DNA from: Volvox africanus
Taxonomy: Eukaryota; Chlorophyta; Chlorophyceae; Chlamydomonadales; Volvocaceae
Reading direction: 5' to 3'
DNA length: 64,000 bases
Assembly: GCA_030268105.1 (NCBI GenBank)
Contig: BSDZ01000048.1
Coordinates: 140,365 to 204,364 of the forward strand
Under the pieces are notes generated by a model, which did no database searches, was not told the origin of the DNA, and saw only the letters and a program-made list of their open reading frames with translations. Shown here in pieces: positions 58,001 through 64,000 of this stretch (positions within the stretch are counted from its first letter, which is position 1; the number at the start of each line of letters is the position of its first letter). The translations under genes and the position numbers were made by a program.

Positions 58001-61000
58001 GAGTGAGATCGGGAGGGAAGTAGGTACGGCACCGATACTTACCTTTTCACCGACGACTCCACGAACGCCACCGCCATCACCACCGCCACCAAAGCGGGGA
58101 GAAGGGGGAAAAGGAGGGCACACGGGAGGGAGGGAGTGAGATCGGGAGGGAAGTAGGTACGGCACCGATACTTACCTTTTCACTGACGACTCCACGAACG
58201 CCACCGCCATCACCACCGCCACCAAAGCACCACCATCATCCCTGACAAGGAGGGGGGGGGAGAAAGGGGAAAAGGAGGGCACACGGCAGGGAGGGAGTGA
58301 GATCGGGAGGGAAGTAGGTACGGCACCGATACTGACCTTTTCACCGACGACTCCACGAACGCCACCGCCATCACCACCGCCACCAAAGCACCACCATCAT
58401 CCCTGACAACAAGGCGGGGGGGGGAGAAGGGGGAAAAGGAGGGCACACGGGAGGGAGGGAGTGAGATCGGGAGGGAAGTAGGTACGGCACCGATACTTAC
58501 CTCTTCACCGACGACTCCACGAACGCCACCGCCATCACCACCGCCACCAAAGCACCACCATCATCCCTGACAAGGAGGGGGGGGAGAAGGGGGAAAAGGA
58601 GGGCACACGGGAGGGAGGGAGTGAGATCGGGAGGGAAGTAGGTACGGCACCGATACTGACCTTTTCACCGACGACTCCACGAACGCCACCGCCATCACCA
58701 CCGCCACCAAAGCACCACCATCATCCCTGACAAGGAGGGGGGGGGAGAAAGGGGAAAAGGAGGGCACACGGGAGGGAGGGAGTGAGATCGGGAGGGAAGT
58801 AGGTACGGCACCGATACTGACCTTTTCACCGACGACTCCACGAACGCCACCGCCATCACCACCGCCACCAAAGCACCACCATCATCCCTGATAACAAGGC
58901 GGGGGGGGAGAAAGGGGGAAAAGGAGGGCACACGGGAGGGAGGGAGTGAGATCGGGAGGGAAGTAGGTACGGCACCGATACTTACCTCTTCACCGACGAC
59001 TCCACGAACGCCACCGCCATCACCACCGCCACCAAAGCACCACCATCATCCCTGACAACAAGGCGGGGGGGGAGAAAGGGGAAAAGGAGGGCACACGGGA
59101 GGGAGGGAGTGAGATCGGGAGGGAAGTAGGTACGGCACCGATACTGACCTTTTCACCGACGACTCCACGAACGCCACCGCAATCACCACCGCCACCAAAG
59201 CACCACCATCATCCCTGACAAGGAGGGGGGGGGGAGAAGGGGGAAAAGGAGGGCACACGGGAGGGAGGGAGTGAGATCGGGAGGGAAGTAGGTACGGCAC
59301 CGATACTGACCTTTTCACCGACGACTCCACGAACGCCACCGCCATCACCACCGCCACCAAAGCACCACCATCATCCCTGACAACAAGGCGGGGGGGGGAG
59401 AAGGGGGAAAAGGAGGGCACACGGGAGGGAGGGAGTGAGATCGGGAGGGAAGTAGGTACGGCACCGATACTTACCTCTTCACCGACGACTCCACGAACGC
59501 CACCGCCATCACCACCGCCACCAAAGCACCACCATCATCCCTGACAACAAGGCGGGGGGGAGAAGGGGGAAAAGGAGGGCACACGGGAGGGAGGGAGTGA
59601 GATCGGGAGGGAAGTAGGTACGGCACCGATACTTACCTTTTCACTTACGACTCCACGAACGCCACCGCCATCACCACCGCCACCAAAGCGGGGAGAAGGG
59701 GGAAAAGGAGGGCACACGGGAGGGAGGGAGTGAGATCGGGAGGGAAGTAGGTACGGCACCGATACTTACCTTTTCACTGACGACTCCACGAACGCCACCG
59801 CCATCACCACCGCCACCAAAGCGGGGAGAAGGGGGAAAAGGAGGGCACACGGGAGGGAGGGAGTGAGATCGGGAGGGAAGTAGGTACGGCACCGATACTT
59901 ACCTTTTCACTGACGACTCCACGAACGCCACCGCCATCACCACCGCCACCAAAGCACCACCATCATCCCTGACAAGGAGGGGGGGGGGAGAAAGGGGAAA
60001 AGGAGGGCACACGGGAGGGAGGGAGTGAGATCGGGAGGGAAGTAGGTACGGCACCGATACTGACCTTTTCACCGACGACTCCACGAACGCCACCGCCATC
60101 ACCACCGCCACCAAAGCACCACCATCATCCCTGACAACAAGGCGGGGGGGGGAGAAGGGGGAAAAGGAGGGCACACGGGAGGGAGGGAGTGAGATCGGGA
60201 GGGAAGTAGGTACGGCACCGATACTTACCTCTTCACCGACGACTCCACGAACGCCACCGCCATCACCACCGCCACCAAAGCACCACCATCATCCCTGACA
60301 ACAAGGCGGGGGGGGAGATAGGGGAAAAGGAGGGCACACGGGAGGGAGGGAGTGAGATCGGGAGGGAAGTAGGTACGGCACCGATACTTACCTTTTCACC
60401 GACGACTCCACGAACGCCACCGCCATCACCACCGCCACCAAAGCACCACCATCATCCCTGACAACAAGGCGGGGGGGAGAAAGGGGAAAAGGAGGGCACA
60501 CGGGAGGGAGGGAGTGAGATCGGGAGGGAAGTAGGTACGGCACCGATACTGACCTTTTCACCGACGACTCCACGAACGCCACCGCAATCACCACCGCCAC
60601 CAAAGCACCACCATCATCCCTGACAAGGAGGGGGGGGGAGAAGGGGGAAAAGGAGGGCACACGGGAGGGAGGGAGTGAGATCGGGAGGGAAGTAGGTACG
60701 GCACCGATACTGACCTTTTCACTGACGACTCCACGAACGCCACCGCCATCACCACCGCCACCAAAGCGGGGAGAAGGGGGAAAAGGAGGGCACACGGGAG
60801 GGAGGGAGTGAGATCGGGAGGGAAGTAGGTACGGCACCGATACTTACCTTTTCACCGACGACTCCACGAACGCCACCGCCATCACCACCGCCACCAAAGC
60901 ACCACCATCATCCCTGACAACAAGGCGGGGGGGGAGAAGGGGGAAAAGGAGGGCACACGGGAGGGAGGGAGTGAGATCGGGAGGGAAGTAGGTACGGCAC

Positions 61001-62121
61001 CGATACTTACCTTTTCACCGACGACTCCACGAACGCCACCGCCATCACCACCGCCACCAAAGCGGTGAGAAGGGGGAAAAGGAGGGCACACGGGAGGGAG
61101 TGAGATCGGGAGGGAAGTAGGTACGGCACCGATACTTACCTTTTCACTGACGACTCCACGAACGCCACCGCCATCACCACCGCCACCAAAGCGGGGAGAA
61201 GGGGGAAAAGGAGGGCACACGGGAGGGAGGGAGTGAGATCGGGAGGGAAGTAGGTACGGCACCGATACTTACCTTTTCACTGACGACTCCACGAACGCCA
61301 CCGCCATCACCACCGCCACCAAAGCACCACCATCATCCCTGACAAGGAGGGGGGGGGAGAAAGGGGAAAAGGAGGGCACACGGCAGGGAGGGAGTGAGAT
61401 CGGGAGGGAAGTAGGTACGGCACCGATACTGACCTTTTCACCGACGACTCCACGAACGCCACCGCCATCACCACCGCCACCAAAGCACCACCATCATCCC
61501 TGACAACAAGGCGGGGGGGGGAGAAGGGGGAAAAGGAGGGCACACGGGAGGGAGGGAGTGAGATCGGGAGGGAAGTAGGTACGGCACCGATACTTACCTC
61601 TTCACCGACGACTCCACGAACGCCACCGCCATCACCACCGCCACCAAAGCACCACCATCATCCCTGACAACAAGGCGGGGGGGGAGAAAGGGGGAAAAGG
61701 AGGGCACACGGGAGGGAGGGAGTGAGATCGGGAGGGAAGTAGGTACGGCACCGATACTGACCTTTTCACCGACGACTCCACGAACGCCACCGCAATCACC
61801 ACCGCCACCAAAGCACCACCATCATCCCTGACAAGGAGGGGGGGGGGAGAAGGGGGAAAAGGAGGGCACACGGGAGGGAGGGAGTGAGATCGGGAGGGAA
61901 GTAGGTACGGCACCGATACTGACCTTTTCACCGACGACTCCACGAACGCCACCGCCATCACCACCGCCACCAAAGCACCACCATCATCCCTGACAACAAG
62001 GCGGGGGGGGGAGAAGGGGGAAAAGGAGGGCACACGGGAGGGAGGGAGTGAGATCGGGAGGGAAGTAGGTACGGCACCGATACTTACCTCTTCACCGACG
62101 ACTCCACGAACGCCACCGCCA

Positions 62122-62639
62122 TCACCACCGCCACCAAAGCACCACCATCATCCCTGACAACAAGGCGGGGGGGGAGAAGGGGGAAAAGGAGGGCACACGG
62201 GAGGGAGGGAGTGAGATCGGGAGGGAAGTAGGTACGGCACCGATACTTACCTTTTCACCGACGACTCCACGAACGCCACCGCCATCACCACCGCCACCAG
62301 AGCTGTGAGAAGGGGGAAAAGGAGGGCACACGGGAGGGAGGGAGTGAGATCGGGATGGAAGTAGGTACGGCACCGATACTTACCTTTTCACTTACGACTC
62401 CACGAACGCCACCGCCATCACCACCGCCACCAAAGCGGGGAGAAGGGGGAAAAGGAGGGCACACGGGAGGGAGGGAGTGAGATCGGGAGGGAAGTAGGTA
62501 CGGCACCGATACTTACCTTTTCACTGACGACTCCACGAACGCCACCGCCATCACCACCGCCACCAAAGCGGGGAGAAGGGGGAAAAGGAGGGCACACGGG
62601 AGGGAGGGAGTGAGATCGGGAGGGAAGTAGGTACGGCAC
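62122..62639. repeat. Higher-order block D, copy 2
   Basis: Same two private variants as block D copy 1 at an offset of 7,635 bp. Confidence 0.78.
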
Positions 62640-64000
62640 CGATACTTACCTTTTCACTGACGACTCCACGAACGCCACCGCCATCACCACCGCCACCAAA
62701 GCACCACCATCATCCCTGACAAGGAGGGGGGGGGAGAAAGGGGAAAAGGAGGGCACACGGGAGGGAGGGAGTGAGATCGGGAGGGAAGTAGGTACGGCAC
62801 CGATACTGACCTTTTCACCGACGACTTCCACGAACGCCACCGCCATCACCACCGCCACCAAAGCACCACCATCATCCCTGACAACAAGGCGGGGGGGGGA
62901 GAAGGGGGAAAAGGAGGGCACACGGGAGGGAGGGAGTGAGATCGGGAGGGAAGTAGGTACGGCACCGATACTTACCTCTTCACCGACGACTCCACGAACG
63001 CCACCGCCATCACCACCGCCACCAAAGCACCACCATCATCCCTGACAACAAGGCGGGGGGGGAGATAGGGGAAAAGGAGGGCACACGGGAGGGAGGGAGT
63101 GAGATCGGGAGGGAAGTAGGTACGGCACCGATACTTACCTTTTCACCGACGACTCCACGAACGCCACCGCCATCACCACCGCCACCAAAGCACCACCATC
63201 ATCCCTGACAACAAGGCGGGGGGGAGAAAGGGGAAAAGGAGGGCACACGGGAGGGAGGGAGTGAGATCGGGAGGGAAGTAGGTACGGCACCGATACTGAC
63301 CTTTTCACCGACGACTCCACGAACGCCACCGCAATCACCACCGCCACCAAAGCACCACCATCATCCCTGACAAGGAGGGGGGGGGGAGAAGGGGGAAAAG
63401 GAGGGCACACGGGAGGGAGGGAGTGAGATCGGGAGGGAAGTAGGTACGGCACCGATACTTACCTTTTCACCGACGACTCCACGAACGCCACCGCCATCAC
63501 CACCGCCACCAAAGCACCACCATCATCCCTGACAACAAGGCGGGGGGGGAGAAGGGGGAAAAGGAGGGCACACGGGAGGGAGGGAGTGAGATCGGGAGGG
63601 AAGTAGGTACGGCACCGATACTTACCTTTTCACCGACGACTCCACGAACGCCACCGCCATCACCACCGCCACCAAAGCGGTGAGAAGGGGGAAAAGGAGG
63701 GCACACGGGAGGGAGTGAGATCGGGAGGGAAGTAGGTACGGCACCGATACTTACCTTTTCACTGACGACTCCACGAACGCCACCGCCATCACCACCGCCA
63801 CCAAAGCGGGGAGAAGGGGGAAAAGGAGGGCACACGGGAGGGAGGGAGTGAGATCGGGAGGGAAGTAGGTACGGCACCGATACTTACCTTTTCACTGACG
63901 ACTCCACAAACGCCACCGCCATCACCACCGCCACCAAAGCACCACCATCATCCCTGACAAGGAGGGGGGGGGAGAAAGGGGAAAAGGAGGGCACACGGGA

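Larger units (their letters stand above)
35536..64000. repeat. G-rich satellite, 133-bp and about 162-bp units
   Basis: Uninterrupted tandem array to the window end. Each unit has a conserved head starting AAGTAGGTACGGCACC, a CCACCGCCATCACCACC block, and a purine tail with GGGAGGGAGGG. Short units (133 bp) have GCGGGG, GCGGTG or GCTGTG at the middle junction. Long units (about 162 bp) carry about 29 extra bases there (CACCATCATCCCTGACAA plus a G run of 6-11). Other variants read CATCGCCGACAATGAG or CATCCTCCCTGACAATGAG. I estimate 180-200 units. The minus-strand open frames seen throughout are consequences of the repeat and drift between frames because 133 is not divisible by three. The array starts inside an LTR stub. 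Confidence 0.98.

Noticed and set aside
35536..64000. Regularly spaced repeats as a CRISPR array.
   Set aside because: The units are contiguous and differ only by small variants; there are no unique spacers and no cas genes.
1..64000. Bacterial or phage origin of the window because of the group II RT.
   Set aside because: Ty3/gypsy, copia, chromodomain, telomere-like repeats and large satellites are eukaryotic; the RT is a small fragment within them.

Overview
The window is repeat-dominated nuclear DNA of a eukaryote, with no ordinary host gene that I can support. The evidence for a nucleus is a chromodomain-bearing Ty3/gypsy LTR retrotransposon family, a Ty1/copia fragment, spliceosomal-type GT-AG signals and a block of telomere-like (T2-4)AGGG repeats. 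I cannot name the species. An alga, oomycete or other protist or fungus fits better than an animal, but this is inference.

Region 1 (1 to about 19.8 kb) is a head-to-tail macrosatellite: eight copies of a unit of about 2,425 bp plus a partial ninth. Each unit is a mosaic of a copia integrase fragment (-), a complete gypsy LTR (-), the 3' end of a diverged gypsy gag (+), the N-terminal part of a bacterial/organellar-type group II intron reverse transcriptase (-) and a second piece of gypsy gag-pol spacer (+). Units 1-4 appear identical. From about 10.93 kb onward the units carry scattered one-base indels.

Region 2 (about 19.95-35.5 kb) is a nest of related gypsy elements. Element 1 (+, 19951-26661) is nearly complete: a 31-bp remnant of the 5' LTR, a primer-binding site, a leader with a putative intron-containing ORF, gag, an in-frame UAG, pol (protease, reverse transcriptase, RNase H, integrase, chromodomain) with one nonsense codon, a hairpin, a polypurine tract and a 3' LTR interrupted by telomere-like repeats. 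Element 2 (+) is only a pol tail with a sister LTR. Element 3 (-) is a decayed pol fragment. Element 4 (-, 29805-35017) has two LTRs, a leader and a long pol, but no gag or protease. Element 5 (-) is a leader and an LTR stub.

Region 3 (35.536 kb to the window end) is a G/purine-rich satellite of 133-bp and about 162-bp units, roughly 180-200 of them (estimated, not counted), with layered higher-order duplications. Read on the minus strand, the long unit has the layout of a 66-nt exon: one open frame, a consensus 5' splice site, a polypyrimidine tract and a 3' splice site.

The parts most worth a second look are the group II RT fragment inside a nuclear-type satellite, the exon-like satellite, the conserved UAG between gag and pol, the conserved leader ORF with a possible intron, and a polypurine-tract-like sequence inside integrase that coincides with an LTR junction.
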